DNA of 64,000 nucleotides from Selenomonas ruminantium AC2024. GTDB taxonomy: Bacteria > Bacillota > Negativicutes > Selenomonadales > Selenomonadaceae. The notes beneath the pieces were generated by a model. The model had not been told where the DNA came from and searched no databases. It was given only the letters and a program-made list of their open reading frames with translations. Of the stretch, positions 23,714 to 33,512 are shown in pieces (position 1 is the stretch's first letter; each line of letters starts with the position of its first letter). Location of the stretch: contig NZ_JIAC01000001.1 of NCBI RefSeq assembly GCF_000687995.1, forward strand, positions 2,046,001 to 2,110,000, in the 5' to 3' direction. Position numbers and translations under genes: made by a program.

Positions 23714-26512
23714 TTAATGATTAAGCAAGGACAAAATGGTTTCGTATTCAAAGTGTTCGACCGCTTGTTTAATCTTTTTATAGAGTTCAACCTCCGTCTC
23801 CGGGATGCGGTAATCATCCATCTCGGCGATAATCTCTTCGAGACGGTCGGAATCCATTTCTTCTGCCGCGGCCAGCAGCTCTTCGTAGACTGCTTCCATA
23901 AGCTCCATATCCGCCTCGGGTTTCTCATTTTCCGCCGCCAAGAGACCTCCTTCAAAGACTTTCGCCAACTGAACCTTAAATCCCCGATACGTCTCGATGA
24001 AGTTTTCATGATGCGCCCGGATATAGTCCATGTTCCCGGCCTTGCCGGCATTTTCCAGCAGCTGTGCTTCTTCACCGAATTCTTTGGCGCCGATTATTCT
24101 TGCCGAACTCTTAAGCGCATGCACCTTGATGGTATAGTCTTTTATGTTTCTATCCGCATAAAAGCCTTCGATAGCCTGCGCCATTTCGTCAATAGATTCA
24201 TAGAAAATCTTCAACAACGGCAGATACGCCTCAACAGAACCGCTGTTTTTGATGCCGATGGCAAAATCCAGCCAGCCAGCGTCTTTGAGTGGTGCCAGAC
24301 TTTCTGGAAGGTCCAGCTCGTTTTGCCCTCTAACTTCTTCGTGCCCGGCCGCCTGGAGTTTTTCCTGCGGCAGGTAGTCGAGCAGCATATCCTCGAGCTT
24401 CTCTGTATCAATCGGCTTGGTCAGATAATCATTAAACCCAGCCTCAATATACTCTTCCCGTGCTCCGGAAATGGCGTTAGCTGTCAAGCAGATTACCGGC
24501 GTATTAAAATTGGGGCCGTCTGCCTGTTCCTTTAGTTCATGCAGCGTCTCCACGCCATCCTTGCGCGGCATCATATGGTCAAGGAAGATGATGTCGTATT
24601 TTTTATCCTGCGCCAGCAAGAGTCCCTCGTCACCATCGTTAGCCGTATCGACCTGCACTTTGGTCTGCTTTATGAGACTCTTGAACACCGTCAGATTCAT
24701 GGGGTTATCATCCACCATCAGCACCAAGGCCTCCGGAGCGGTGAATTTCTCATGATATTTCTTGTGCCCTTTGAGCAGCGCCTGATAAGATGCCTTGTAA
24801 TCGCCCAGTGGCTCCCATTTGACAACACGCTGCCGCAACTTGAAGGAGAAGGTCGAGCCAACACCGTAAGTGCTTTCCACCTGCAGGGCTGAACCCATCT
24901 TTTCCAACAGATTTATCGTGATGGCCATGCCCAGGCCCGTGCCTTCCACATTGCGGTTACGCTTTTCCTCAATGCGTTCGAACTTAGAAAACAGCTTCTC
25001 CATATCCTCCGGCTTTATGCCGATGCCGGTATCCTTGACCGTCACACAGAGTTCTACGTCATTCGGCTCCTCAGGAATGCGCTCAAAACCTACAGCCAGC
25101 GTCACACTGCCCTTTTCCGTATATTTGACTGCATTGGTCAGGATATTCGTAATGACCTGCTTGACGCGGACTTCGTCACCAAAGAGCCGCTTGGGCGTCT
25201 CCTGATCGAAATCCAGCAAAAGCGTCAAGCCCTTGGCATCCGCCCGCGTATGAATCATATTGACCAAATCGTTCAGCATGGACGAAAGGTCATAATCCAC
25301 AGGGATGATTTCGAGCTTTCCTGCTTCGATTTTGGAAAAGTCGAGGATGTCGTTAATCAGCCCCAAGAGCGTATTGCCCGCATTGCGAAGGTTCTCGGCA
25401 TACTCGATTACGTTTGGCTCGTGGCTCTCGCGCAAAATCATCTCATTCATGCCCAGCACGGCATTGATAGGTGTACGGATTTCATGAGACATGTTCGACA
25501 AAAATGCCGACTTCGCCTCATTGGCTAAGGCCGCACTCTCTGCTTTCTGGTTGAGTTCCTGCGCCAGACGGGTCTTTTTTTCGTAACGGGTCATGATGAC
25601 CATCAATATGGAAACCACCAGCAGCAGCACGAAGATGGTCAGCACGAATGTTCTTCTGAGCTGCGCAAAGGTGGACGTCGCATCAAAGACCGACACGCAT
25701 TGCCAGCTGTTCGCCACCGGCATCGTATAGGCAATGTACTCGGCATCACCAAAGCGGAACGAAAAATACTTTTCATCGGCAGAACGCATCTTGTCGATAA
25801 GCGCCCGGCCAAACGTCCCTTCCTCATTCAGATAGCATTTCCCCACTTCGGCCTTGTCTGAATGGGCTACCACCTGATACTTGCGGTCCATGACAATCTC
25901 GATATCCGATTCACCATGGACAGCCAGTTCCTCCGTTATCGTCTGCAGATGCCCCAGAGAGAAATCCATCGCGGCCACGCTTTTGACATCACAGAGCGAC
26001 TTGGATAAGGTAATCATCATGGTATGGGTTTGCGCATCAAGATAAGGGTCCACAACGGCCACATGACCGATGTTGGCCATTGCGCCGCCATACCAAGGGC
26101 GTTCCTGGGGTACAAAACCAGCATTGGGAGTCCACCCGGTGCCATCGAGAAAATCATCCTGCACGATCGCATACAGGCCCATTGAATTTCCCCCCGAGAT
26201 GTGCTCGATGGCGCCTGACTGATTCAGCAAATAATCGCGCATTTCCGCATGAGATTTCCCCTTGCGAATCATGTCATCGAGGGTACAGGATGCCACGCGT
26301 ATGATGTCAACACCGGTGGACAGGTAATCGTTAATCTGACTGGCTGACCTGGTGGCGACCAGTTCCTGATTGACAATGATTTTCTGCTTCATTTCGGACT
26401 GAAGCATGGCGTAATAAGCCATAACCACCATCAGGAAAAACAGGATGATAATCGTGGTCATGTCTACTCTCTTCAGGACGGAATTCATTTTTTCTTGTTG
26501 TTTTGCATCCAT
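23714..26512 (-). CDS. Hybrid histidine kinase with dCache sensor and Hpt domain
   Basis: The 932-residue protein has TM1 (about 19-37), a periplasmic dCache_1 domain (about 40-285), TM2 (about 288-308), HisKA ([14 protein letters not shown], His343), HATPase_c, a receiver (phospho-Asp in [14 protein letters not shown]) and a C-terminal Hpt domain ([13 protein letters not shown]). The sensor keeps most of the amino-acid-binding dCache motif: R138, W140, Y157, D159 and D183, with F133 where Tyr is usual. It therefore probably senses an amino acid. It lies 20 bp after the AGCS-SBP fusion and 21 bp before the REC-GGDEF gene, whose receiver is a likely phosphorelay target. Confidence 0.92.
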   Translation of the reverse strand: MDAKQQEKMNSVLKRVDMTTIIILFFLMVVMAYYAMLQSEMKQKIIVNQELVATRSASQINDYLSTGVDIIRVASCTLDDMIRKGKSHAEMRDYLLNQSGAIEHISGGNSMGLYAIVQDDFLDGTGWTPNAGFVPQERPWYGGAMANIGHVAVVDPYLDAQTHTMMITLSKSLCDVKSVAAMDFSLGHLQTITEELAVHGESDIEIVMDRKYQVVAHSDKAEVGKCYLNEEGTFGRALIDKMRSADEKYFSFRFGDAEYIAYTMPVANSWQCVSVFDATSTFAQLRRTFVLTIFVLLLVVSILMVIMTRYEKKTRLAQELNQKAESAALANEAKSAFLSNMSHEIRTPINAVLGMNEMILRESHEPNVIEYAENLRNAGNTLLGLINDILDFSKIEAGKLEIIPVDYDLSSMLNDLVNMIHTRADAKGLTLLLDFDQETPKRLFGDEVRVKQVITNILTNAVKYTEKGSVTLAVGFERIPEEPNDVELCVTVKDTGIGIKPEDMEKLFSKFERIEEKRNRNVEGTGLGMAITINLLEKMGSALQVESTYGVGSTFSFKLRQRVVKWEPLGDYKASYQALLKGHKKYHEKFTAPEALVLMVDDNPMNLTVFKSLIKQTKVQVDTANDGDEGLLLAQDKKYDIIFLDHMMPRKDGVETLHELKEQADGPNFNTPVICLTANAISGAREEYIEAGFNDYLTKPIDTEKLEDMLLDYLPQEKLQAAGHEEVRGQNELDLPESLAPLKDAGWLDFAIGIKNSGSVEAYLPLLKIFYESIDEMAQAIEGFYADRNIKDYTIKVHALKSSARIIGAKEFGEEAQLLENAGKAGNMDYIRAHHENFIETYRGFKVQLAKVFEGGLLAAENEKPEADMELMEAVYEELLAAAEEMDSDRLEEIIAEMDDYRIPETEVELYKKIKQAVEHFEYETILSLLNH

Positions 26513-26532
26513 CTTCTTCCTCCTGACAGAGC

Positions 26533-28788
26533 TTACCGGACAATCATAATATCGCTCTCAAACCACTTTTGAGAAATTTTCCCTAAGGTTCCGTCAGCTT
26601 TCATTTCACTAAGAATTTTTTGTACCCTGTTGCTCAATTCTTTGTCCTCTTTCCGAAAGCCCAAGGCCAGGTCCTCTTCGCTAAGGCTGTCGTGAAGGAC
26701 AAAATACCGCTCGCTATTAGATCGAATGAAGTAACAGGCGGCCAGCGAATCCACAAGGCCGGCATCGCATTTCTTTTCCTTCACCTGCTGGAGAACAGCC
26801 ATATTGTCCGGCAGCGGAACGACTACCGCGTCCGTACAAAGGTTCGATGCATGAAAAGCATCATATGTCGTGGAGCCAACCTGCATCCCAATCACTTTTC
26901 CCTTGAGGTCATGCATCCACACAATACTGCTGTCACCACGAATGACAAAGACGAGATTATCTTTTACATAAGGTTCCGTCAGGCTCATATGCTCTTTCGC
27001 CTGAGGAATTACGGACATACTGCCCACGCAGTCAATTCTTCCGCTAGCAAGTTCCTCTTCCTTATGCTTCCAAGCGATGGGACGTACCACGCATTTAACG
27101 CCCAAACGGGCGCAGATTTCACGGGCCAGGTCAATGTCCACCCCGACAAATTCCCCGCTTTCATCGGTAAAGCTCATCGGCGGGAAGGTGTCATCTACGC
27201 CAAAGACAAGCTGTCCGCGGTCCATTACCGTTTGCAAGGAAACGTCCTGCGTGTGGGCGGTATCACGCGAACCATTGTAATAGGCAATAATAGCCAACGG
27301 CAGCAAAGCTGCACAGGCAGATATAATCAACAGGTACCGCCATTCCTTAGACATAGGCTTTTTCGCCGCTGTATCTACAGCCTGTTCCTTTTGCACCTCA
27401 TAATCCTTTACAATCCGCCGCAATGTCAACGAAAGGAGCAGCAGGCCAATCAGGTTTGGGAAGGCCATCAGCCCGTTGAGCGTGTCCGAGATATTCCAGA
27501 TATTGTTCAGGAATTCATAGCCGGAGGCATCCGTCAGCTGCAGACCGGAAGCACCAAAGATAATCATCACAATCAGCAGCAGTTTCATAACGGCCTTGGA
27601 CCGTACACCAAACAGATACGTCACGGCCGTTTCCGCGTACCAATACCAGCCCAATATCGTCGTGAACGCAAAGAGCATCAAGCCCAAGGAAAGGATGTAC
27701 TTGCCGGCCGGCCCGAGCGCAAACTCAAAGGATTGGAGCACGAGCTGCGCCCCCGTAAGTTCCGGAAAGTACGTCATTGTACCGGTCACGAGAATAGCCA
27801 GCCCCGTTATGGTACAGATCACAAAGGTATCCAAAAACACCTCAAATATTCCATAGAAGCCTGTCCGAACAGGATGAACACTATCCGCCGTGGCATAAGC
27901 CATAGGCGCAGAGCCCATCCCAGCCTCATTGGAAAAGACGCCGCGGGCAACGCCCCGCTGAACAGCGTCCATAACGCACCAGCCTGCTACGCCTCCTGCA
28001 ACAGCCACAGGTTCCGGGTGAAAGGCCATATGGAAGGCGTTGAGGATAACCGCCGGAATCTGCGCTCCATAACTTAGCAACAGAATACCGGTGCCCACCA
28101 CATAGAAAACAACCATAAAGGGGACAACGAGCAACGCTACACGGGAAAGACTGCTGAGTCCGCCGATGATGACCAGGCCGATCACGCCCGCCATCATCAC
28201 ACCGCTGTAGAGATGGTCCACATTCCAGCCCATGAACAGAACTTCCGCTACGGAATTGGCCTGAACAGCCGCCCCCATCCCCAAAGAAGCCATCAGTGCA
28301 AACAGCGCGAACAAAACCGCCAGGAGTTTGCCGATATATTTCCATATGCCACCCCATTCACCGAGCCCATGTTCCAGAACATACATTGGCCCGCCGCGCC
28401 AATCGTCCTGCGCATCCTTTTGTCGGTAATGAACGGCCAGCGTAATTTCAGCAAATTTGGTACACATGCCAAAAAAGGCCGAAATGAGCATCCAGACCAG
28501 TGCTCCAGGTCCACCCAGATGCAGTGCGGTTGCTACGCCAGCCACGTTGCCGGTTCCCACCGTCGCGGCCAGCGCTGTAGTCATCGCCGCAAAAGCGGAA
28601 ATGGCGTTATCATCACCGCTTTTCTTGCGAAAACTGAATACTTCGGCTAATGCCGGAATAAAATAGCGAAGCTGAGGCAGTCCGAGTAAAATCGTCAGAT
28701 AGATACCTGTCCCCACCAGCAGCGTAAGGCCGGGAGGGCCCCAGACAAAGTGATTGACCACTTCGTTTATTTGCATGATTTCATCCAT
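26533..28788 (-). CDS. AGCS sodium:amino-acid symporter fused to a periplasmic amino-acid-binding domain
   Basis: The 751-residue protein has an AGCS (alanine/glycine:cation symporter) core (residues 1-465) with TVGTGNVAGVATALHLGGPGA and GVARGVFSNEAGMGSAP. A linker and an extra membrane helix (about 486-504) follow, then an SBP_bac_3 domain (about 520-745; GQLVFGVDDTFPPMSF, GVDIDLAREICARLG). Family members normally have only one of these parts. In the binding domain, the usual carboxylate-binding Arg segment (TPER) reads IPQA, so the ligand may be atypical. The setting between kinases suggests a transporter that also acts as a receptor. Confidence 0.9.
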   Translation of the reverse strand: MDEIMQINEVVNHFVWGPPGLTLLVGTGIYLTILLGLPQLRYFIPALAEVFSFRKKSGDDNAISAFAAMTTALAATVGTGNVAGVATALHLGGPGALVWMLISAFFGMCTKFAEITLAVHYRQKDAQDDWRGGPMYVLEHGLGEWGGIWKYIGKLLAVLFALFALMASLGMGAAVQANSVAEVLFMGWNVDHLYSGVMMAGVIGLVIIGGLSSLSRVALLVVPFMVVFYVVGTGILLLSYGAQIPAVILNAFHMAFHPEPVAVAGGVAGWCVMDAVQRGVARGVFSNEAGMGSAPMAYATADSVHPVRTGFYGIFEVFLDTFVICTITGLAILVTGTMTYFPELTGAQLVLQSFEFALGPAGKYILSLGLMLFAFTTILGWYWYAETAVTYLFGVRSKAVMKLLLIVMIIFGASGLQLTDASGYEFLNNIWNISDTLNGLMAFPNLIGLLLLSLTLRRIVKDYEVQKEQAVDTAAKKPMSKEWRYLLIISACAALLPLAIIAYYNGSRDTAHTQDVSLQTVMDRGQLVFGVDDTFPPMSFTDESGEFVGVDIDLAREICARLGVKCVVRPIAWKHKEEELASGRIDCVGSMSVIPQAKEHMSLTEPYVKDNLVFVIRGDSSIVWMHDLKGKVIGMQVGSTTYDAFHASNLCTDAVVVPLPDNMAVLQQVKEKKCDAGLVDSLAACYFIRSNSERYFVLHDSLSEEDLALGFRKEDKELSNRVQKILSEMKADGTLGKISQKWFESDIMIVR

Positions 28789-28862
28789 CTATAGCCCCCC
28801 TCCCAATAAAATGAACGCACCTATCTGACATTCCCCCTATTTTTCTCCTGCGCCACGGAGAT

Positions 28863-29639
28863 TCACAACTTTTTCATTAAGTAGCTCAGCAGCTTGTCTT
28901 TCGTGGTGGATTTCAGAATATAGCCCGTTGGCTTCAACTGCAATACGCGCTCTACCTGTTCCTTCCCGCCCACGCCAGTCAGGAATACAACGGGAATCCC
29001 CTGCGTGGATGGCTCCTGCCTGAGCATTTGAAAGACCTGCGGACCATCTACCACGGGCATCTCATAATCGAGCAGAATCATATCGACATTTTTTTTCGCC
29101 AAAAACGTAATGGCCTGTATTCCTGCTGTGACGATGCTGACCTGATAAACATCCTTGAGCCACTCGCGAACCATTTTGGCGTACGAGGGGTCATCATCCA
29201 CAATTAAGATGTGTTTCTTGTTGCTCCCTTCCACTTCCGGGAAAATCCCGTCGGTCACAGCCAGCTCCAATTCCTCCATCTTCACAGGTCTGTCGAGCCA
29301 GCCCACATGGAGCATGCCAAAAATCCTGCCCGTCAAATCATCGCGCTCACTCTTATCGCCAATGACAATTACTTCACATTCACATTCCAATTCATGGATT
29401 TTGCCGTAGATATGTTCCAGCCAATTAAACTTGATGACATCATCCATGATGTCATTCGGCAGATAAAAGATAAATGTAGCCGATTCCTTTTCCTTATCCA
29501 GCTTGGGCATCTTATCATTGTCCTGGGTGAGGATGGATACCTTGCAGCCGATTTCCTTGAGCCTGCGCTCGATGCCCTTCACCACCACACTGTATTTGCA
29601 CATAACGATAATCACATTTTTTATTTTTTTCTCACTCAT
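28863..29639 (-). CDS. Two-receiver response regulator without output domain
   Basis: The 258-residue protein starts at MSEKKIKN behind GGAGGG. The first half (about 5-120) looks like a receiver fold that has lost the acidic pocket and phospho-Asp. The second half (about 130-250) is an intact receiver: ILIVDDDPSYAK, phospho-Asp in MILLDYEMPVVDG, VVFLTGVGG and a late Lys. No DNA-binding or enzymatic domain is present. It sits between the first hybrid kinase and the transporter-receptor fusion, and may act as a phosphate sink or a protein-interaction switch in the relay. Confidence 0.85.
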   Translation of the reverse strand: MSEKKIKNVIIVMCKYSVVVKGIERRLKEIGCKVSILTQDNDKMPKLDKEKESATFIFYLPNDIMDDVIKFNWLEHIYGKIHELECECEVIVIGDKSERDDLTGRIFGMLHVGWLDRPVKMEELELAVTDGIFPEVEGSNKKHILIVDDDPSYAKMVREWLKDVYQVSIVTAGIQAITFLAKKNVDMILLDYEMPVVDGPQVFQMLRQEPSTQGIPVVFLTGVGGKEQVERVLQLKPTGYILKSTTKDKLLSYLMKKL

Positions 29640-29683
29640 ATAGATCCCTCCAGTCAGCATCCATCGCGGTCAGCTTAATGCTT

Positions 29684-32416
29684 CTATTTCCCTAGTACCT
29701 CGATAATTTTCTCATAATCAAACTGTTCAGCTGCCGCCTTGAGCTGTTTCCACTTCTCCTCCTCACTGCCGGCAACACGATAATCATTCATCTCGCTAAA
29801 GATTTCCTCCAGTCTGTCACAATCCATTTCCTTTGCAGCTATGCTGATTTCTTCATAGGCACTGGTCAATAAATCCATATCGGCCAAAGGCTTATCTTCA
29901 TCCGCCGCTGTGGCAAAAACTTCCGCCAGCGGGGCCTTGAAGCTGCGGTACTTGGCGATAAATTCCGCATGGTGGCTGCGAATGTAGTCGATATCGCCAC
30001 TCTTGCCCGCATTTTCGAGCTGTTGTGCCTCTTCGCCAAAGGCTGCAGCCCCAATAATACGCGCTGAACTTTTGAGGGCATGTACCTTAATGGTATAGTC
30101 CTGCCAATTTTCTGCTGCATAGAAAGCGTCAATTTCATCCGCTTTTTCATCCAGTGATTCATAAAAGATTTTTAGGAGCGGCAAATACGCATCAGCTGAA
30201 CCACTGTTCTTTATACCCGTGGCGAGGTCAAGCCAGTCCGCATCCTGGAGCGGTACCAGACTGTCTGGCACGGGCAGTTTTTCCTCTGCCGCTGTGTTTT
30301 CCGAACAATCTACCAGGATTTTTTCCTGTGGCAGATAGTCCATCAACATGCCTTCTAATTTATCCGTCTCAATCGGTTTCGTCAGAAAATCGTCAAAGCC
30401 GGCCTTTAGATACTGCTCACGCGCATTGGATATCGCATTAGCCGTCAGACAGACCACCTTGGTTGCCACATTGGGGTTGTCAGCCTGTGCACGGAGTTCA
30501 TGCAATGTCTCAATACCATCTTTATGCGGCATCATATGGTCAAGAAAAATCAAGTCGTATCTATGTTTTTGCGTAAGCGCCAGACAAGCGTCACCGCTTT
30601 CTGCCGTATCGACCTTTACTTGTATCTGTTTGACCAGATTTTGGAATACCACCAAATTCATGCGGTTATCATCCACCACGAGCACATGCGCATCAGGCGC
30701 TGTAAATTTTCCCTGATAGCCACGCTGACTCTTCGCTTGGGCATGATAAGACTCTTCATAGTTCCCTAACGGCTCCCAGCTCACGACTTTCTGCTTGAGT
30801 ACAAAACTAAACGTCGAGCCGTAGCCATAGGTGCTGTCCACCTGCAAGGTACTGCCCATCTTATTCAGTAAATTCTGGGTGATAGCCATCCCCAGGCCTG
30901 TACCTTCGATATTGCGATTGCGTTTTTCTTCAATACGCTCAAATTCCGTAAAGAGCTTGGACATATCCTCCTCTTTGATGCCAATCCCGGTATCTTGCAC
31001 GGCCACGCGCAAATATATGCTGTCGGGGTCATCCGTAACCGGCTCATAGCCGACAAAGAAGGTCACGCTTCCTGTCTCCGTATATTTCACGGCGTTAGTC
31101 AGGATGTTGGTAATAATCTGCTTAATGCGCACCTCATCACCATAAAGCTGGCTCGGCATACTTTCATCAAAGCCCAATTCGAGCGCCAACCCTTTTTCCT
31201 TCACCCGTGGCTGCAACATATTCACCAGGTCATTTAGCACAGAGGCCATATAATAATTTACGAGAATGATTTCGATTTTTCCTGCTTCAATTTTAGAAAA
31301 ATCGAGAATTTGATTCACAAGTTCCAACAGAGTTCTGCCAGCATTCCTTATATTCTCGGCATAATAGAGGATGTTTTCATCTTTGCCTTCCCGCAAAATC
31401 ATTTCATTCATGCCGATAACGGCATTGATTGGCGTCCGAATCTCATGGGACATGTTGGCCAGAAAATCGCTTTTCGCCCGCGAGGCTTCTTCTGCCATCG
31501 CCTTGGCCTCCATGAGTTCTGCGCTCTCCCGGATTTTTAGCTGTGCCCGAATCAGGAACACCGCACCTAAAACCACCAAAATCATCAACAGGCTGAACAC
31601 ATAGACAACCAGCAACGTGATGTTTTCAATGCCCTCTGATGCCTTTGCCTTGGGCACAAATCCTGCAAGCAGATAATCTGTTCCGGGAATCTCTGCCTCA
31701 AACATAATCATATCCCCGTGAGTTGAGTTAAAGGTGCGGGCTGAAGCAACGGAAACTTCCATTTCCTGGTGCATTTTCCGATAAAACTTTTTCGTTTCCG
31801 TACTCTGCATAAACTCGATATCTTCCGGGTCGTTTTGCGCGAAGGGAATGATGATATCCCCTTCACGCGTACTGATAAGCACTTTGCCAATATCGTCATA
31901 GCAGCTAATGGCGAAGCGTTCCATCACACTATTGATAGGATAAAAACGATAGAGAACGTACTTCACATTCTCACCATGAAAGACCGGGTAGGTAAATAAC
32001 AGGCCTTCGCCATGCACGAATGTGATTTGCGGATAACCGCGGAACGAGGCCTGTATGCCTTCAAAGCGCTGCACGGACATTTTCTTTCCAAAGACAGCCG
32101 TCCCATTGAGGGTGAGCAGTCCCTGTTTAACGCCTGTCTCCGTTAATACCAACGGCATCAAGCGCTCGGTTTCCTCGGGATTTGCCTCGATTTTCCCGGC
32201 GATATATGCCAGATTCTCAAGCTCTGTTTCCAATTTTTCCGCTGCTTGCGAGGCCAGAGTCTCCGCCTGCCGTTTTGTCTGTCTTTCGGTATACAAGATA
32301 AGCAGATCATTCATCCGATCCTTAAACATTACCCCTACAAATAGCAGCAACACGGCGAATACAAGCAAAACTATGGCTGTGACCCTTTTCTCCTTAAAGG
32401 AAGTATTTTTATTCAT
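29684..32416 (-). CDS. Hybrid histidine kinase with extracytoplasmic sensor and Hpt domain
   Basis: The protein of about 910 residues has TM1 (about 12-30), an extracytoplasmic sensor region (about 33-262) with no clear ligand motif, TM2 (about 266-291), HisKA ([14 protein letters not shown], His324), HATPase_c, a receiver ([14 protein letters not shown]) and Hpt ([13 protein letters not shown]). From the HisKA on it is closely similar to the kinase at 23714-26512, so the two are paralogues with different sensors. Its ATG lies inside the stop region of the preceding BMP gene (8-bp overlap), which ties the binding proteins to this kinase. Confidence 0.92.
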   Translation of the reverse strand: MNKNTSFKEKRVTAIVLLVFAVLLLFVGVMFKDRMNDLLILYTERQTKRQAETLASQAAEKLETELENLAYIAGKIEANPEETERLMPLVLTETGVKQGLLTLNGTAVFGKKMSVQRFEGIQASFRGYPQITFVHGEGLLFTYPVFHGENVKYVLYRFYPINSVMERFAISCYDDIGKVLISTREGDIIIPFAQNDPEDIEFMQSTETKKFYRKMHQEMEVSVASARTFNSTHGDMIMFEAEIPGTDYLLAGFVPKAKASEGIENITLLVVYVFSLLMILVVLGAVFLIRAQLKIRESAELMEAKAMAEEASRAKSDFLANMSHEIRTPINAVIGMNEMILREGKDENILYYAENIRNAGRTLLELVNQILDFSKIEAGKIEIILVNYYMASVLNDLVNMLQPRVKEKGLALELGFDESMPSQLYGDEVRIKQIITNILTNAVKYTETGSVTFFVGYEPVTDDPDSIYLRVAVQDTGIGIKEEDMSKLFTEFERIEEKRNRNIEGTGLGMAITQNLLNKMGSTLQVDSTYGYGSTFSFVLKQKVVSWEPLGNYEESYHAQAKSQRGYQGKFTAPDAHVLVVDDNRMNLVVFQNLVKQIQVKVDTAESGDACLALTQKHRYDLIFLDHMMPHKDGIETLHELRAQADNPNVATKVVCLTANAISNAREQYLKAGFDDFLTKPIETDKLEGMLMDYLPQEKILVDCSENTAAEEKLPVPDSLVPLQDADWLDLATGIKNSGSADAYLPLLKIFYESLDEKADEIDAFYAAENWQDYTIKVHALKSSARIIGAAAFGEEAQQLENAGKSGDIDYIRSHHAEFIAKYRSFKAPLAEVFATAADEDKPLADMDLLTSAYEEISIAAKEMDCDRLEEIFSEMNDYRVAGSEEEKWKQLKAAAEQFDYEKIIEVLGK

Positions 32417-33512
32417 CAATTTCTACCCCCTCGACAAACCAGTCCATGCCATAAAAAAGCTCCTGGTCACTGATTTGTTCCCCTTCATCGCAGCGAAGCT
32501 GACCTTTATTGTCATAAATCACTCCGGAAAACACATCCTGTTTTTTGATTCGCTGCAGCTCAAGCTCAACCAAATCTGCCGTTGCCGGTTCTACCAACGG
32601 GGACAGCTTATCCAATTTGACGCCGCCTTCTGACAGGTCCAGCCAATAATCTTTCGTTGACGTCACCCGGCCACTAATGTAATCGGACAACACCTTCTGA
32701 TAAACGGCATCCCAGTCATATAACGCGGCGGTCAGATAACGCTGCGAATAGTTCGCCTGCGTCGAACCATAGCCGATAGTATAGAGGCCCATCATTTCTG
32801 CCTTTTCGATAGCATTTGGTTTATCCTCATGGTAGGTAATCACATCTGCCCCTGCGGCCGCCAGTTTAACCACACTATCCATTTCCATATTTCTGTTATC
32901 CCAGCTGCCGGTAAAATGAACCAACAGTTTGGCCTGAGGATTTGCCCTGCGCATCCCCAGCGCATAGGCGTTAATTCCGCGGTTGGTCTGCGAATTGGGC
33001 ATTGCGGCCACATAGCCAAGCACCCCCGTCTTCGTGGCGGCTCCTGCCACCAGTCCTGCCAGATAACGAACCTGATAAAGGCGGGCAAAATAAGACGTGC
33101 AATTATTCGCCTTGCCATGACCGGAGATGGTAAAAAATGCTACATCGGGATATTTCGCAGCAATTTTATCCACATAGGTCCCATAACCAAAGCTGGTCAG
33201 AAAAATCACATTAGCCCCATCTTTTATCAATCCCTCTACCGCATCATAGAACGTTCCCGCATCGCCACTATCCGCAACATATTCGCGGCCTAACAATTTG
33301 CAATTATATGCATCGCAGGCTTTTTGCAACCCTTTGTAGTGGCTTTCATTCCAAGCTTTATCCGCCCACGAGCCAATCAGAACAACGCCTACCGTAGTAT
33401 TTTGTGTCTCGGTGGGAATGCGAAAACTCTGTATCACGAAGATGATTGCCGCCACCGTGAGAATCACTAACAAAGCAGGAACATAACGTGCTTTCGAGTT
33501 ATTAGTATTCAA
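32409..33512 (-). CDS. Membrane-tethered BMP-family binding protein 2
   Basis: The protein has about 367 residues. The likely start is a TTG at 33512, 8 nt after GGAGGG; an ATG at 33530 would overlap that site. One uncleaved-looking N-terminal helix ([19 protein letters not shown]) is followed by a BMP (PnrA-like) domain: [34 protein letters not shown] and [24 protein letters not shown]. There is no lipobox. BMP proteins usually bind nucleosides and feed ABC transporters, but no ATPase or permease gene is nearby. It overlaps the preceding BMP gene by 11 bp and the following kinase by 8 bp. Confidence 0.88.
   Translation of the reverse strand: MNTNNSKARYVPALLVILTVAAIIFVIQSFRIPTETQNTTVGVVLIGSWADKAWNESHYKGLQKACDAYNCKLLGREYVADSGDAGTFYDAVEGLIKDGANVIFLTSFGYGTYVDKIAAKYPDVAFFTISGHGKANNCTSYFARLYQVRYLAGLVAGAATKTGVLGYVAAMPNSQTNRGINAYALGMRRANPQAKLLVHFTGSWDNRNMEMDSVVKLAAAGADVITYHEDKPNAIEKAEMMGLYTIGYGSTQANYSQRYLTAALYDWDAVYQKVLSDYISGRVTSTKDYWLDLSEGGVKLDKLSPLVEPATADLVELELQRIKKQDVFSGVIYDNKGQLRCDEGEQISDQELFYGMDWFVEGVEIDE

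Noticed and set aside
26620-28077. Plus-strand open frame of 485 codons
   Set aside because: It is antisense to the AGCS-SBP fusion and lacks domains and a ribosome-binding site.
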